A stretch of 64,000 nt of DNA, from the NCBI RefSeq assembly GCF_016132445.1, contig NZ_CP046056.1, forward strand, positions 682,001-746,000. Direction: 5' to 3'. Position 1 is the stretch's first letter; each line of letters begins with the position of its first letter. Of the stretch, positions 8,695-18,744 are shown in pieces. The notes beneath the pieces were generated by a model. It did not search any database. It saw only the letters and a list, made by a program, of their open reading frames with translations, and had not been told where the DNA came from. The translations under genes and the position numbers were made by a program. The stretch is from Venatoribacter cucullus. GTDB taxonomy: Bacteria; Pseudomonadota; Gammaproteobacteria; Pseudomonadales; Oceanobacteraceae.

Positions 8695-9486
8695 TCCGCC
8701 CACTGTTCTTTTATTTGCAGAACCTGCGGCAGCAATTCAATAAACAGCGGTACCAGTTCCGGATCAAAATGTTTACCCGCTTCGTCGCGCAATAACTGCA
8801 CCGCTTGTTCTACCGGCCAGGCTTTTTTGTAAGGCCGCTCGCTGGTCAGGGCATCGAACACATCGGCAATGGCCACTATGCGGCCTTCCAGCGGAATATC
8901 GGTACCGGCTAAACCGGCCGGGTAGCCACTGCCGTCCCATTTTTCATGGTGGCTGACCGCAATATCATGCGCCATTTTCAGTAACCCGCTGCTGTGCTGG
9001 CCAATAATACGGCCGCCAATGGCGGCGTGGGTTTGCATAACCTGCCATTCGTCTGCATCCAGCTTGCCGGGCTTGCGCAAAATGGCATCGGGGATACCGA
9101 TTTTTCCCACATCGTGCATGGGCGCGGCGTGCAGAATACGTTCAGCATCGGCGTCACTGAAACCCGCAGCCCGGGCTAACAATTGTGTGTAACGGCTCAT
9201 GCGGATAACGTGCAAACCGGTTTCGTTATCTTTGTATTCCGCCGCCAGCCCCGGCAGCATGGACAACAGGGTCAGCAGCGGGTCGTAGTGAAATTGCACC
9301 GGTTGCGATGGCCAGGTGCCGGGTGCTGCGGGTGCGGCTCAGGCGTGCCAGACCAGCGATCTGCAGCGCCATGGCCGATGTCAGGATGGCGATCAGTACT
9401 GACAACAGCACAATGCCGTGGTTATGTTCCATGGGCAGTAAGTGGTTGATGGTGCCGGGCGGAACAAACCAGTCATTCAGTGTCAT
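8682..9486 (-). pseudogene. broken MHYT / HD-GYP signalling gene (internal deletions and frameshift)
   Basis: A good start (ATG at 9486, AGGAG about 9 bases upstream) opens an MHYT-type membrane sensor (HNHGIVLLSVLIAILTSAMALQ cut to its first helix). After GAIS the frame is wrong and soon stops at 9226. The other frame continues with HYDPLLTLLSMLPGLAA, which resembles the second MHYT helix. It runs straight into EYKDNETGLHVIRMSRY and a complete HD-GYP domain (HAAPMHDVGKIGIP, HHEKWDGSGYP). The MHYT motif itself and most of the sensor are missing, so at least two deletions are inferred. HD-GYP proteins hydrolyse c-di-GMP. A GTG at 9299 could start a free HD-GYP protein of 205 residues, but no ribosome-binding site precedes it. 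Confidence 0.7.
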
Positions 9487-9632
9487 CAAGATATCTCCTG
9501 TCTGTTTTATAGGTCGCAGTATACAGAGGGCAGCGGTACTGTTCAGTGTTGGCGGTATTGGGGCTACCTAACCTGAAGTATGGCAGGCGGTTGTGGCTCT
9601 TCTACGCTGTCGGCACAAACCGGAGGCCTGTT

Positions 9633-11621
9633 ATGAAGTTTATTCAGAATTTATCCATGCGGCATAAGCTGCTGATTCTTATTTTGCCAGCCATGCTGGT
9701 GTTGCTGATGCTGTTTGTGGAGCGTACCCACGGTTATCTGGGGCAGTATCAGGCGATGCAGCATCTGCAGCAGCAGGCCGCGTTATTACAGCTGCTCGAC
9801 CCGGTGGTAACGGAATTGCAGAAAGAGCGTGGCCGCTCGGCGGTGTTTTTATCCAGCCGGCAGGCCCCGGCAGAGGCCACGGCCGCCCTGCAGGCGCAGT
9901 ACCAGAGCAGTGACCGGGTGTTGTCTGGCTGGCAGCAGGGGTTAACCCAATGGCTGCAGAACAACGAGGCGCTGTCAGCGTTAACCGATTTTCAGCAACA
10001 GCTGCAGAAGCTCAGCCAGGTGCGCAATCAGGTGCTGGCTCATGCCATCAGCGGCGCAGAAGCGCTGCGCATCTATACCGATCTGGTTCATCAGGGGATG
10101 GCCTTTACCGGCCGTACATTACGGTCGGTGCAGGAGCCGGATATTCAGCGCCGGATGAGTGCCTATGCCGCCATTTCCAACCTGACAGAAGTAGCAGGAC
10201 TGGAACGTGCACGGGGTGCTGCCTACCTCCGAATGGGTACATTCGAGCGGGCGGATTTATTACCGGTTACCCGCCTGCAGGGGCAACAGGAATCACTGCA
10301 GGCACAGGTGCCCTTGTTTTTGTATGAACAGGAAATGACCGACTGGAACAGCGCACTCAACAGCGCCGATAACCGCCAGTTTGAGGGTTTCCGTCAGCGT
10401 CTGAATGATCCCCAGGCGGCCGCCGCGATTACGCCGGCACAATGGTTTCAGCAAGCCACCGTGCGTATCAGCGTGCTGAATAACAGCAAAGAACAGCTGG
10501 TGCAGATTATTGCGGCTGATGCCGTCCAGCTGCAGCAGGCCGCTGCCACGGATTTATGGACGGAAACCGCGTTAATGGCTCTGGTGGTGTTGCTGGTGGT
10601 GGTGATGTCGGTGGTTATTTCGGCGCAGGTCAACGGCCAGGTGGGTGGGTTATTAAAGGTTATCCGCACCTCGATGCAGGAAAAGGATTTGTCGGTGCGG
10701 GTGCCGGTATCGTCACTGGATGAAATTGGTGAAGTGGCGGCGGCAGTGCAGGAATTATTTCTGGCTTTTTCCCGCGCCCTGGACCAGCTCGATAATGCCA
10801 GCCTGCAACTGGCGGCGGCGATGGAAGAAAGTGCAATGACCGCCGGTAAAAATGCCCTGCAGCTGGAACACCAGCAACAGCAGGTCGAGCAGGTAGCAAC
10901 GGCGACGGAAGAAATGTCGGCCACTTCCGAACAGATTTCCCAGCATACCCAGCGGGTGGCGGATGCGGCCGTGAGTGTGCGCTCAAAGAGCGAAGCGGGG
11001 GAAGAAACCGTTAAACAGAGTGTCAATCAGGTGCAGCGTCTGGCCGGATCGGTACAGGGTGTGGACCAGTTAATGCAGGATCTGCAGCACCGCAGCGATT
11101 CAATGATTGAAGTGATTGATGTTATCCGTAACGTTGCTGACCAGACCAATCTGCTGGCGCTGAATGCGGCGATTGAAGCCGCCCGGGCCGGTGAGCATGG
11201 CCGCGGTTTTGCAGTGGTTGCTGATGAGGTACGCACGCTGGCCCAGCAAACCCACAGTTCCACCCAGAAAATTCAGGAGATTATCGAAAGCTTTACCGAA
11301 CTGGCCGCAACGGCAACCCATTCCATTGAAAGCAGCCATAAAATTGCTGATGAAGCACTGCTGCAGTCGAAAGAGCTGGAACGCACCTTTGACGATATTC
11401 TTAACGATGTAAAAGGCATTTCTGATATGGCGTCGGAAATTGCCACAGCCTCGGAAGAGCAGGTGGCGGTAAGCCGGGAAGTGGCCCGCAGTATGGAAAT
11501 GATCCGTGATGATTCGGCCCAGACGTATCAGGGCGCGATGGAAATACGTTCGGTTACCCAGAATCAGTCGGCACTGGCAACGGAATTAAAAGATCTGGCG
11601 GGTGAATTCAAAACTCATTGA
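9633..11621 (+). CDS. methyl-accepting chemotaxis protein with NIT-type sensor domain
   Basis: This 662-residue chemoreceptor has a first membrane helix at about 13-30. A periplasmic helical domain follows ([19 protein letters not shown] resembles the nitrate/nitrite-sensing NIT domain). A second helix lies near 310-330 ([16 protein letters not shown]), then HAMP and a signalling domain with the invariant hairpin [20 protein letters not shown]. It relays ligand binding to CheA/CheW. The start at 9633 is chosen over upstream in-frame starts because GGAGG lies about 8 bases before it and the membrane anchor begins there. No che genes are in the window. The ligand is not known; nitrate is only suggested by the domain. 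Confidence 0.9.
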   Translation: MKFIQNLSMRHKLLILILPAMLVLLMLFVERTHGYLGQYQAMQHLQQQAALLQLLDPVVTELQKERGRSAVFLSSRQAPAEATAALQAQYQSSDRVLSGWQQGLTQWLQNNEALSALTDFQQQLQKLSQVRNQVLAHAISGAEALRIYTDLVHQGMAFTGRTLRSVQEPDIQRRMSAYAAISNLTEVAGLERARGAAYLRMGTFERADLLPVTRLQGQQESLQAQVPLFLYEQEMTDWNSALNSADNRQFEGFRQRLNDPQAAAAITPAQWFQQATVRISVLNNSKEQLVQIIAADAVQLQQAAATDLWTETALMALVVLLVVVMSVVISAQVNGQVGGLLKVIRTSMQEKDLSVRVPVSSLDEIGEVAAAVQELFLAFSRALDQLDNASLQLAAAMEESAMTAGKNALQLEHQQQQVEQVATATEEMSATSEQISQHTQRVADAAVSVRSKSEAGEETVKQSVNQVQRLAGSVQGVDQLMQDLQHRSDSMIEVIDVIRNVADQTNLLALNAAIEAARAGEHGRGFAVVADEVRTLAQQTHSSTQKIQEIIESFTELAATATHSIESSHKIADEALLQSKELERTFDDILNDVKGISDMASEIATASEEQVAVSREVARSMEMIRDDSAQTYQGAMEIRSVTQNQSALATELKDLAGEFKTH

Positions 11622-11635
11622 TGTCTTTGCGGAAT

Positions 11636-11670
11636 AAAAAAACGGCGGTAAAAACCGCCGTTTTTTTTAT
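11636..11670. terminator. bidirectional terminator between chemoreceptor and ychF
   Basis: AACGGCGG and CCGCCGTT pair around TAAAAA. A run of eight T follows on the plus strand and a run of A precedes, so it can stop transcription from both convergent genes. Confidence 0.9.
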
Positions 11671-11685
11671 AGCGTTAGCAACACT

Positions 11686-12777
11686 TCAGACGTTAAAGCG
11701 GAAATGCACGACGTCACCGTCCTGAACGATGTAGTCCTTGCCTTCCAGACGCCATTTACCGGCTTCTTTGGCGCCGTTTTCACCCTTGTACTGAATAAAA
11801 TCGTTATAGCTGATGACTTCGGCGCGGATAAAACCACGTTCAAAGTCGGTGTGAATAGCGGCGGCGGCGCGCGGTGCGGTATCACCCACTTTAATGGTCC
11901 AGGCGCGCACTTCTTTTACGCCGGCGGTAAAGTAAGTTTGCAGGCCCAGAAGCTGGTAACCGGAGCGGATAACCCGGTCCAGGCCGGCTTCTTCCATGCC
12001 CATTTCCTGCAGGAATTCCAGTTTGTCTTCGTCGTCCAGCTCGGCAATTTCCGCTTCGATTTTATTGCAAACGGCTACGACGGAAGCGCCTTCGGAAGCG
12101 GCAATCGCCGTTACGGTATCCAGGTGCGGGTTGTTCTCAAAACCGTCTTCGGCCACGTTGGCAATATACATGGTCGGTTTAATGGTCAGCAGATGAAAGG
12201 TGCGGGCGAACTTACGCTCGTCATCGTTCAGCTCCAGCATGCGCGCGGTTTTACCCGCTTCAAAATGCGGAATCAGACGTTCCAGCAGCGCTTTCTGTGC
12301 CACCGCATCTTTGTCACCGCCTTTGGCGATACGGACAATGCGCTGGTACTGTTTTTCGCAGGATTCGAGATCGGCCAGAATCAGCTCGGTATTGATAATG
12401 TCGATGTCGTCGGCCGGATTAACGCGGTTGGCCACGTGGATTACGTTGTCGTCTTCAAAGCAACGCACGACGTGGGCAATGGCATCGGTTTCACGGATAT
12501 TGGCCAGGAACTGGTTACCCAGGCCTTCGCCCTTGGAGGCGCCTGCCACCAGACCGGCGATATCCACAAATTCCATGGCGGTCGGCACCACGCGCTCGGG
12601 TTTTACAATGGCCGCCAGTTCATCCAGCCGCTTGTCGGGCATTGGTACGATGCCGGAGTTCGGTTCAATGGTACAGAACGGGAAGTTTTCGGCCGCAATG
12701 CCGGATTTGGTCAGGGCGTTGAAGAGGGTGGATTTACCCACGTTGGGCAGGCCCACGATACCGCATTTGAATCCCAT
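11686..12777 (-). CDS. ychF: YchF/OLA1 family redox-responsive ATPase
   Basis: This 363-residue Obg-family P-loop protein binds ribosomes and 70S complexes. G1 is [15 protein letters not shown] (residues 8-22) and G3 is DIAGLV. The G4 position reads NKIE instead of NKxD, the change that makes YchF prefer ATP over GTP. A C-terminal TGS-like domain ends in [11 protein letters not shown]. Length is standard. It lies 52 bp downstream of pth on the same strand, the common pth-ychF arrangement of gammaproteobacteria. Confidence 0.96.
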   Translation of the reverse strand: MGFKCGIVGLPNVGKSTLFNALTKSGIAAENFPFCTIEPNSGIVPMPDKRLDELAAIVKPERVVPTAMEFVDIAGLVAGASKGEGLGNQFLANIRETDAIAHVVRCFEDDNVIHVANRVNPADDIDIINTELILADLESCEKQYQRIVRIAKGGDKDAVAQKALLERLIPHFEAGKTARMLELNDDERKFARTFHLLTIKPTMYIANVAEDGFENNPHLDTVTAIAASEGASVVAVCNKIEAEIAELDDEDKLEFLQEMGMEEAGLDRVIRSGYQLLGLQTYFTAGVKEVRAWTIKVGDTAPRAAAAIHTDFERGFIRAEVISYNDFIQYKGENGAKEAGKWRLEGKDYIVQDGDVVHFRFNV

Positions 12778-12828
12778 AACAGGTCCTGTATATGTTCGTA
12801 AAAAATTTGCCGGGTAGTTTACCCGATT

Positions 12829-13416
12829 TCAGCCTTTAAAGGAGTGCAGACGGTTCATGGCTTTGGCCAGATCACCGCCCAGGGCCTGCGGCAGCACACA
12901 GAGTGCTTCGTCGATAACATCCTGCATGGCTTTCAGTTCGGCCTGTGAGGGTTTGCCCAGTACATGGCCGGTCACTTTGCTTTTATCGCCAGGGTGGCCG
13001 ATACCTATGCGCAGACGGTGAAAATTCTGGTTATTACCCAGTTTGCTGATAATGTCGCGCAGCCCGTTCTGACCACCATGGCCACCGCCGAATTTGAATT
13101 TGGCCTGGCCGGCGGGCAAATCCAGCTCGTCATGCACCACCAGAATCTGGGCCGGGGCCAGCTTATAAAAATTCGCCAACGCCTGTACCGCATTACCGCT
13201 TAAATTCATAAAGGTGGTGGGAATCAGCAGCCAGCAATCCTGTCCGCCAATACGGCCTTTGCCATACAAACCGTGAAATTTTCGTTCCGGCAGAAGTTGG
13301 ATGCCTTCCTGACGGGCCAGTTTTTCAACCAGCCAGGCACCGGCATTGTGGCGCGTGTGTTGGTATTCGGCTCCGGGGTTTCCGAGGCCGACAATCAGCT
13401 GAATAGAGTCGCTCAT
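12829..13416 (-). CDS. pth: peptidyl-tRNA hydrolase
   Basis: This 195-residue enzyme releases tRNA from peptidyl-tRNA dropped by ribosomes. [20 protein letters not shown] contains the conserved Asn and the catalytic His of the HNAG motif. HDELDLP and [13 protein letters not shown] are further family blocks with the catalytic Asp and substrate-binding Asn. It is followed by ychF and preceded by rplY, with a terminator between rplY and pth. Its own promoter would therefore lie within about 50 bp of its start or depend on read-through. Confidence 0.97.
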   Translation of the reverse strand: MSDSIQLIVGLGNPGAEYQHTRHNAGAWLVEKLARQEGIQLLPERKFHGLYGKGRIGGQDCWLLIPTTFMNLSGNAVQALANFYKLAPAQILVVHDELDLPAGQAKFKFGGGHGGQNGLRDIISKLGNNQNFHRLRIGIGHPGDKSKVTGHVLGKPSQAELKAMQDVIDEALCVLPQALGGDLAKAMNRLHSFKG

Positions 13417-13470
13417 AACGGGTCGGCTCCCTGCAGAATGATGTCAGATAGATCAATGCGACCAGACATA

Positions 13471-13499
13471 AAAAAAGCGGGGACCAGCCCCGCTTTTTT
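13471..13499 (-). terminator. terminator downstream of rplY
   Basis: AGCGGGG and CCCCGCT pair around ACCA and are flanked by A- and T-runs. On the minus strand a T-run follows the stem immediately after rplY and before pth. Confidence 0.85.
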
Positions 13500-13518
13500 G
13501 TTACCACCGGAGCAGAAA

Positions 13519-14142
13519 TTACTCGGCGGCGGCTTCTTCGTCGTCACCGCCTTTAACGGCCAGAACAGACACAACGGCGTCGTCGTGGTCAGCACCGTGT
13601 GCCAGTTCCACAGACTCAACGCCTTTCGGCAGTTTCAGGCCAGACAGGTAAACAACGTCACCAACATTCAGCGCAGCCATATCGACTTCGATGAACTCCG
13701 GCAGGTCGCCGGCAGAGCACAGAACGTCGATGCTGGTCAGGTGGTGAGCAATTTTGCCACCGCCGGTTTTCACGCCCACGCAGACGTCTTCGTTGATGAA
13801 GTGCAGCGGGATGTGCGCTTTGATCTTGGTGGATTTGTTCACGCGCAGGAAGTCAGCGTGCCATACCATCGGCTTGGCCGGGTGACGCTGCAGGTCCTGC
13901 AGTACAACCTGTTCGGCTTTGTCGCCGATGGTCAGGGTGATGATGCTGTTGTAGAACGCTTCGTTTTCCAGAGCTTTGTTCAGCTCGTTCACTTTCAGAG
14001 TGATGGAAACTGGCTTGCGGTCGTTACCGCCGGCTTTACCACCGTAAACTACGGCTGGTACGCCATTTTCGCGACGCAGGCGGCGGCTCGCACCTTTCCC
14101 TTCGTCTTCGCGAAGTACTGCAGACAGAGTAAATTCTGACAT
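13519..14142 (-). CDS. rplY: 50S ribosomal protein L25, long (Ctc/TL5) form
   Basis: This 207-residue protein has the N-terminal 5S-rRNA-binding L25 domain (about 1-95; LREDEGKGASRRLRR) followed by the C-terminal beta domain found in Ctc/TL5 proteins. It is therefore the long form rather than the 94-residue E. coli form. The C-terminus is acidic and Ala-rich (GGDDEEAAAE). It lies 113 bp after prs; a terminator-like hairpin sits in that gap, so it may have its own promoter. The order prs-rplY-pth-ychF is common in Pseudomonas-like genomes. Confidence 0.96.
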   Translation of the reverse strand: MSEFTLSAVLREDEGKGASRRLRRENGVPAVVYGGKAGGNDRKPVSITLKVNELNKALENEAFYNSIITLTIGDKAEQVVLQDLQRHPAKPMVWHADFLRVNKSTKIKAHIPLHFINEDVCVGVKTGGGKIAHHLTSIDVLCSAGDLPEFIEVDMAALNVGDVVYLSGLKLPKGVESVELAHGADHDDAVVSVLAVKGGDDEEAAAE

Positions 14143-14165
14143 GGTCTTTCCTCATGGTTTTGACA

Positions 14166-14201
14166 TAAAAGCCGCCAGAGCTTGCGACCAGCTCGGGCGG
14201 C
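14166..14201 (-). terminator. terminator-like hairpin between prs and rplY
   Basis: GCCGCCAGAGCT (14171-14182) pairs with AGCTCGGGCGGC (14190-14201) with one mismatch. On the minus strand TTTTATGT follows. It may end prs transcripts or act as a leaky attenuator ahead of rplY. Confidence 0.6.
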
Positions 14202-14255
14202 CCGGATAAAAACGGTTATTTCAGCGGGTTCGGTAAGAACCTTTACAGCCGTTCC

Positions 14256-15197
14256 TCAGCGGAACATCGCACTGATGGATTCTTCGTTGTTAACGCGGCG
14301 TACGGCTTCGGCCAACAGACCAGCAATGGTCAGCTGACGGATTTTACCGATGGCTTTGGCGGCTTCAGACAACGGAATAGTGTCGGTAACAACCAGCTCA
14401 TCCAGTTCAGCCATAGCCAGACGCTCAACAGCGGGGCCGGATAATACAGGATGGGTACAATAAGCGACAACTTTTTTGGCACCGAATTCTTTCAGTGCTT
14501 TAGCGGCCTGACACAGGGTGCCGGCGGTATCGACCATGTCGTCAACCAGTACACAGGTACGGCCGTTCACATCACCGATAATGTTCATCACTTCAGACAC
14601 GTTGGCTTTCGGACGACGCTTGTCGATGATGGCCAGATCAACGTTCAGCTGTTTGGCGATGGCGCGGGCACGAACCACACCGCCGATATCCGGGGATACC
14701 ACCACCAGGTTTTCGTAATTCTGACGTTCCAGATCGTCAATCAGTACCGGAGAGCCGTACACGTTATCCACCGGCACATCGAAGAACCCCTGAATCTGGT
14801 CGGCGTGCAGGTCAACAGTCAGTACGCGGTCAATACCGGCGCCAGACATCATGTCGGCAACGGCACGGGCACTGATCGGTACCCGGGCTGAGCGCGGACG
14901 GCGATCCTGACGGGCATAACCAAAGTAGGGAACCACGGCGGTAATACGGCTGGCTGACGCGCGACGCAAGCCGTCGGCCATCAGCAGAATTTCCATCAGA
15001 TTATCATTAGTCGGTGCGCAGGTCGGCTGCATGATGAACACATCTTTGCCGCGCACGTTTTCATGAATTTCGATGGTAATTTCACCATCACTGAATTTGC
15101 CAACAGTGGCTTCACCAAGGGGGATATCCAGGCGCTCAACAACGAGTTTCGCCAGTTCCGGATTTGCATTTCCGGAAAAAACCATCAATTTAGACAC
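14256..15197 (-). CDS. prs: ribose-phosphate pyrophosphokinase
   Basis: This 313-residue enzyme makes PRPP from ribose 5-phosphate and ATP for nucleotide, His and Trp synthesis. Visible family blocks are [30 protein letters not shown], the catalytic-loop region [10 protein letters not shown], and the PRPP-binding loop [11 protein letters not shown]. Length is standard for class I Prs. It is transcribed after ispE and tRNA-Gln on the same strand, as in Pseudomonas. Confidence 0.97.
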   Translation of the reverse strand: MSKLMVFSGNANPELAKLVVERLDIPLGEATVGKFSDGEITIEIHENVRGKDVFIMQPTCAPTNDNLMEILLMADGLRRASASRITAVVPYFGYARQDRRPRSARVPISARAVADMMSGAGIDRVLTVDLHADQIQGFFDVPVDNVYGSPVLIDDLERQNYENLVVVSPDIGGVVRARAIAKQLNVDLAIIDKRRPKANVSEVMNIIGDVNGRTCVLVDDMVDTAGTLCQAAKALKEFGAKKVVAYCTHPVLSGPAVERLAMAELDELVVTDTIPLSEAAKAIGKIRQLTIAGLLAEAVRRVNNEESISAMFR

Positions 15198-15243
15198 AGT
15201 TGTCCCCTTTGATGCACATTTTCAATGATGGAAAGAAGAGATT

Positions 15244-15318
15244 TGGCTGGGGTGGTAGGACTCGAACCTACGAGTGGCGGGATCAAAACCCGCTGCCTTA
15301 CCACTTGGCGACACCCCA
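15244..15318 (-). tRNA. tRNA-Gln (anticodon UUG)
   Basis: The minus strand folds as a 75-base tRNA with an encoded CCA end. The acceptor stem starts TGGGGTG and pairs with CACCCCA. The anticodon stem GCGGG/CCCGC encloses loop TTTTGAT, giving anticodon TTG. The T-arm has GGTTCGAGTCC. It lies between ispE and prs on the same strand, so it may be processed from their transcript. Confidence 0.97.
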
Positions 15319-15325
15319 GCATCTT

Positions 15326-16183
15326 TTAAGACGGTCTGAATAATACCCTATGGGCCGGTGATTGGTTAACACCTTTAGCCACAAAGGCCACATATTCAGC
15401 CGGTAACTGGTCAGAAACTCTGATAGCTTCTGCCTCAGAACCGAAGCTTGAAAATATGCAAGCTCCAGTGCCCGTCATCTTAGCAGGGGATAATTTATTT
15501 AGCAAATTCAATGCGTTACCGATTTCCGGGTAAAGCACTGTGACAACTTGCTGGCAGTCATTTCTGCCCCCTTGCCTCAACGCGGTGCGAATATTAATGG
15601 GGGCCGTATCACGGGTCAAGCCCTCATGTGAAAAAATTTTCCCAGTATTAACATGCACTTGTGGGCACACCACCAGATACCAGGGTTCCGGCAGTTCCGG
15701 CACGGCCGTCAGCTGCTCTCCCACGCCTTCGGCGAAGGCCGCCGCACCCCGTACAAACACCGGTACGTCGGCGCCCAGGGTCAGGCCCAGAGTGGCCAGT
15801 TCGTCCGGGCTCAGCTGCAGTTGCCAGAGTTCGTTCAGCGCCAGCAGGGTAGTAGCGGCATCGGAACTGCCGCCGCCCAGACCGCCGCCCATGGGTAATG
15901 TTTTATCCAGCCGGATATCAGCCCCGCAGGTTTTGCCGGCCCGTTGTTGTAACAAGCGGGCGGCGCGGATAATCAGGTTGTCTTCAAACGGCACGCCATC
16001 AATGGCCGGCACCAGGGTCAGTTCATTGTCGTCCCGGCGGCGGAAATGCAGGGTGTCGCCATAATCCAGAAACTGAAACAGGGTTTGCAGGTTGTGGTAA
16101 CCATCCGGCCGGCGGCCGGTAATGTGCAGCATCAGGTTGAGTTTGGCCGGTGCCGGTACACTCAGCCAGCGGGTGTCAGTCAT
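15326..16183 (-). CDS. ispE: 4-diphosphocytidyl-2-C-methyl-D-erythritol kinase
   Basis: This 285-residue GHMP kinase acts in the MEP isoprenoid pathway. [21 protein letters not shown] at the N-terminus contains the catalytic Lys, and the ATP-binding glycine loop is [23 protein letters not shown] near the C-terminus is the third GHMP motif. I use the start at 16183 (MTDTRW), which overlaps the end of lolB by 8 bases. An in-frame ATG eight codons earlier lies inside lolB and adds residues not typical of the family. The overlap implies translational coupling to lolB. Confidence 0.95.
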   Translation of the reverse strand: MTDTRWLSVPAPAKLNLMLHITGRRPDGYHNLQTLFQFLDYGDTLHFRRRDDNELTLVPAIDGVPFEDNLIIRAARLLQQRAGKTCGADIRLDKTLPMGGGLGGGSSDAATTLLALNELWQLQLSPDELATLGLTLGADVPVFVRGAAAFAEGVGEQLTAVPELPEPWYLVVCPQVHVNTGKIFSHEGLTRDTAPINIRTALRQGGRNDCQQVVTVLYPEIGNALNLLNKLSPAKMTGTGACIFSSFGSEAEAIRVSDQLPAEYVAFVAKGVNQSPAHRVLFRPS

Positions 16184-16766
16184 TGAGGGTCCATTCCTGA
16201 ATGGCAAAGGTAAAACGGAAATCGTAGCCGCTGATGCGGATTAACCCCGGCAGCCAGTAACCACCACGCTGCTGGTAACGGGAATAACGGATCTCCCAGC
16301 CGTGCTGCTGTAATTGGGTCAGTAACCCCTGGTCACTGTATTGGCTGGTAACACGACCGTTGGGGCTGGGCTGGCCTTTTACCCAATAGCGGATATCCGA
16401 GACCGGAAAATTCCAGCCCAGATGCGTCAGCATCAGTTGTTCCGGGCTGCGCGCCTGTTGGGGTTGTGGCCAGCCGGGCAGGCTGAGTTCGGCCTGTTGG
16501 CGGTTGCCTTGCAGACGGGAGGAGCCACTGCCGAACGGTCCGGCAATAAATAAATCGTACTGATCCTGCTGCTGCTGCCAGGTTAAATAACCGGTAACGC
16601 TGTCGTCCGGAGTGACGACGGATAATTTCCCCCGCACCTGCCAGTTGTGCAATTCATTCAGCCGGGTCAGCTGGCCTTCTTTGCCGCCCTGGGGCAGCAG
16701 TGCGGCACAGCCACCAAGCAGCAATAAGGCCAGGGCCAGCGCCGTTAAACGGGTAATGCGTAACAT
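16176..16766 (-). CDS. lolB: outer-membrane lipoprotein LolB
   Basis: This 196-residue lipoprotein receives lipoproteins from LolA and inserts them into the outer membrane. It has a signal peptide and lipobox LLGGC with the lipidated Cys near residue 20. It then shows the LolB pattern [16 protein letters not shown] and ends with [17 protein letters not shown]. It sits 6 bp after the TPR lipoprotein gene and overlaps ispE, the order seen in Pseudomonas (TPR-lolB-ispE). Confidence 0.92.
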   Translation of the reverse strand: MLRITRLTALALALLLLGGCAALLPQGGKEGQLTRLNELHNWQVRGKLSVVTPDDSVTGYLTWQQQQDQYDLFIAGPFGSGSSRLQGNRQQAELSLPGWPQPQQARSPEQLMLTHLGWNFPVSDIRYWVKGQPSPNGRVTSQYSDQGLLTQLQQHGWEIRYSRYQQRGGYWLPGLIRISGYDFRFTFAIQEWTLND

Positions 16767-16772
16767 AGAACC

Positions 16773-18581
16773 TCAGAAGCCGGATGAGCCGGAAGCGCCC
16801 GGATTAACCTGCAGGCGCTCCAGTGTACGGTCGATGATGGGGCTGTCGGGGGTTTGTTCATAGCCCTGCTGCCAGACCTCAAGGGCCCGTTCGCGGTCAC
16901 CGGTCAGCCACAATACTTCGCCCAGATGGGCGGCGATTTCGTGGTCAGGCATCAGGCTGAAGGCCTGCTCCAGCAGGGGCAGGGCTTTATCAATATCGCC
17001 CATACGGAAATAGACCCAGCCCAGGCTGTCGATGACCGCCGGATTATCCGGGGAAATTTCCAGCGCGCGTTCAATAAACGGCAGGGCTTCGGCCCAGCGT
17101 TCGGTGCGGTCGGCCAGGGCGTAACCCAGTGCGTTCAGGGCTTCGGCATGCTGTGGCTGGCGCTCAATAATATGGCGTAAATCCGCTTCCATTAAGGGCA
17201 GATTATCCGTACGTTCGGCCAGCATGGCGCGGGTATAGCGCAGATCAATATGCTCTGGCTGCTGTTGCAGTTCGTCGCTCAGCAGGTTCAGCGCGGTCTG
17301 GTATTCACCGGCGCTGCTGAGCAGTTCAATTTCGATGCGTAATAAATCTGTCTGATGCTGTGGGTGTTGTTGCTGCTGTTCCTGCAGAAAATCCCGCGCG
17401 GCTGCCAGGCCATGTTCCTGTTCCATCAGTTGTGCTGCCCGCAGCTGGGCCGGCAAAAACTCGCGACCGCTGTCAACCTGGCTGAAATGATTGATGGCCT
17501 GATCCGGGCGCCCTTCTTTGTCGGCGATGCGGCCCAGATAAAAGTGCGCTTCGTTAACATGCGCCTGGCTGGCCAGCAGTTGGTAAAAACAGGCGCTGGC
17601 CTGCTCGTACTGGCCGGCTTCCTCGTACAACAGTGCCAGCGACAGCAGAATGGCGGCGTCTTCCGGAAAGTTTTTATGCAGCTCGCTGAAGGCGTTCAGG
17701 GCATCCTCCATGCGCCGTTGTTCCAGCAGAATACGCGCCTGTAATACCTGAATGCCCTTGTTCTGCGGATGTTGGCGGCGCAGTTTCTGTAACCACTGCA
17801 GGGCGTCATCCGGACGTTTCAATAACACCAGAATACGGGCTTTCTGAATGCCGGCGCTCAGGTGCTGCGGGTCTTTTTGCAGGGCTTTTTCGGTGCTGTG
17901 GAGTGCCTCGTCATACCGGGCCAGATGCTGCTGCATAATGGCGCAGGCGTACCAGAGCGAAGCATTATCGGGCTGCTGCTGTAACAATTGCTGCAAATGC
18001 TGCAGCAGTTCCTGTTGCTGCTCTGCTGGCAGGTGGCCGGCATTGGCGGCCAGATAATCGTACTGGCTGATGCCGGTAAGACGCTGCAATTCCTCAAGAT
18101 GTTGCAACGCCTGCTGGTGCTGGCCTTGCTCCATCAGCAGCTGCGCTGCGGCCTGATGCGGCGCCGGGTTGTCCGGCTCGGACTGCAGCCAGATATCAAC
18201 CGCTTCGCTGGCATGCGGTGGGCTGCCGACAAATTGCGCAATGCGGGCAGCCCGCTCGGCAATCGCCGGGTCGCCGGTGGTGCGGGCCTGATCCATATAG
18301 TGGTAGAGCGCAATATCGAAACGCTGGCGCTGGCCGGCCATTTCGGCAACCAGCAGGGAATACAGTGTTGCAGCTGGAATGGGCCTGGCCGCTGTGGTTG
18401 CTGCTCCGGTTGCGGGGGCAGCGACAGTGGCGTTGGTAATCGGTGCCGCAGCCGGTGCAGCTGGCGCTGCGGCAGGGGGCGTGGTCAGCGTGGTGCAGCC
18501 ACTGAGTAATAACAGCAGCCAGCCCGCCGGTATGAAAAACGCCGGCCGGCGCAAAGAAAACCCACAACACACTGACAACAT
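16773..18581 (-). CDS. tetratricopeptide-repeat lipoprotein
   Basis: This 602-residue protein has a hydrophobic N-terminus ending in a lipobox (LLLLSGC, Cys near residue 29), an Ala/Pro/Thr-rich linker to about 60, then TPR motifs over most of its length (for example NPAVIDSLGWVYFRMGDIDKAL near 510-530). Gln-rich segments are frequent. TPR proteins are docking scaffolds; a homologue occupies the same place (between lolB and hemA, divergent from hemA) in Pseudomonas. The function is not established. The start at 18581 has only a weak ribosome-binding site. Confidence 0.85.
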   Translation of the reverse strand: MLSVCCGFSLRRPAFFIPAGWLLLLLSGCTTLTTPPAAAPAAPAAAPITNATVAAPATGAATTAARPIPAATLYSLLVAEMAGQRQRFDIALYHYMDQARTTGDPAIAERAARIAQFVGSPPHASEAVDIWLQSEPDNPAPHQAAAQLLMEQGQHQQALQHLEELQRLTGISQYDYLAANAGHLPAEQQQELLQHLQQLLQQQPDNASLWYACAIMQQHLARYDEALHSTEKALQKDPQHLSAGIQKARILVLLKRPDDALQWLQKLRRQHPQNKGIQVLQARILLEQRRMEDALNAFSELHKNFPEDAAILLSLALLYEEAGQYEQASACFYQLLASQAHVNEAHFYLGRIADKEGRPDQAINHFSQVDSGREFLPAQLRAAQLMEQEHGLAAARDFLQEQQQQHPQHQTDLLRIEIELLSSAGEYQTALNLLSDELQQQPEHIDLRYTRAMLAERTDNLPLMEADLRHIIERQPQHAEALNALGYALADRTERWAEALPFIERALEISPDNPAVIDSLGWVYFRMGDIDKALPLLEQAFSLMPDHEIAAHLGEVLWLTGDRERALEVWQQGYEQTPDSPIIDRTLERLQVNPGASGSSGF

Positions 18582-18744
18582 AAGACAACAATCCGGTGAT
18601 TCAGGCCCACTATTTAGGGTCAGACCCGCAGTTAAGTCAAAGATTTCAGCGGCAAAGCCCGGCGCAGATGTTTATAATCCCCGCTTTTATCGGATCCGGG
18701 CTCTGGCATGCAGAGCCGCCAACCAAGAGGCAGTTTCTGTCAGT

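Noticed and set aside
11704-12801. 365-residue open frame on the plus strand opposite ychF
   Set aside because: It is the antisense shadow of a clearly coding, highly conserved gene, has no RBS, and its residues (Phe/Gly/His-rich) show no family pattern.
18379-18744. Upstream extension of hemA over the TPR lipoprotein start
   Set aside because: HemA homology starts at [14 protein letters not shown]; the upstream part is the shadow of the TPR gene and intergenic DNA.
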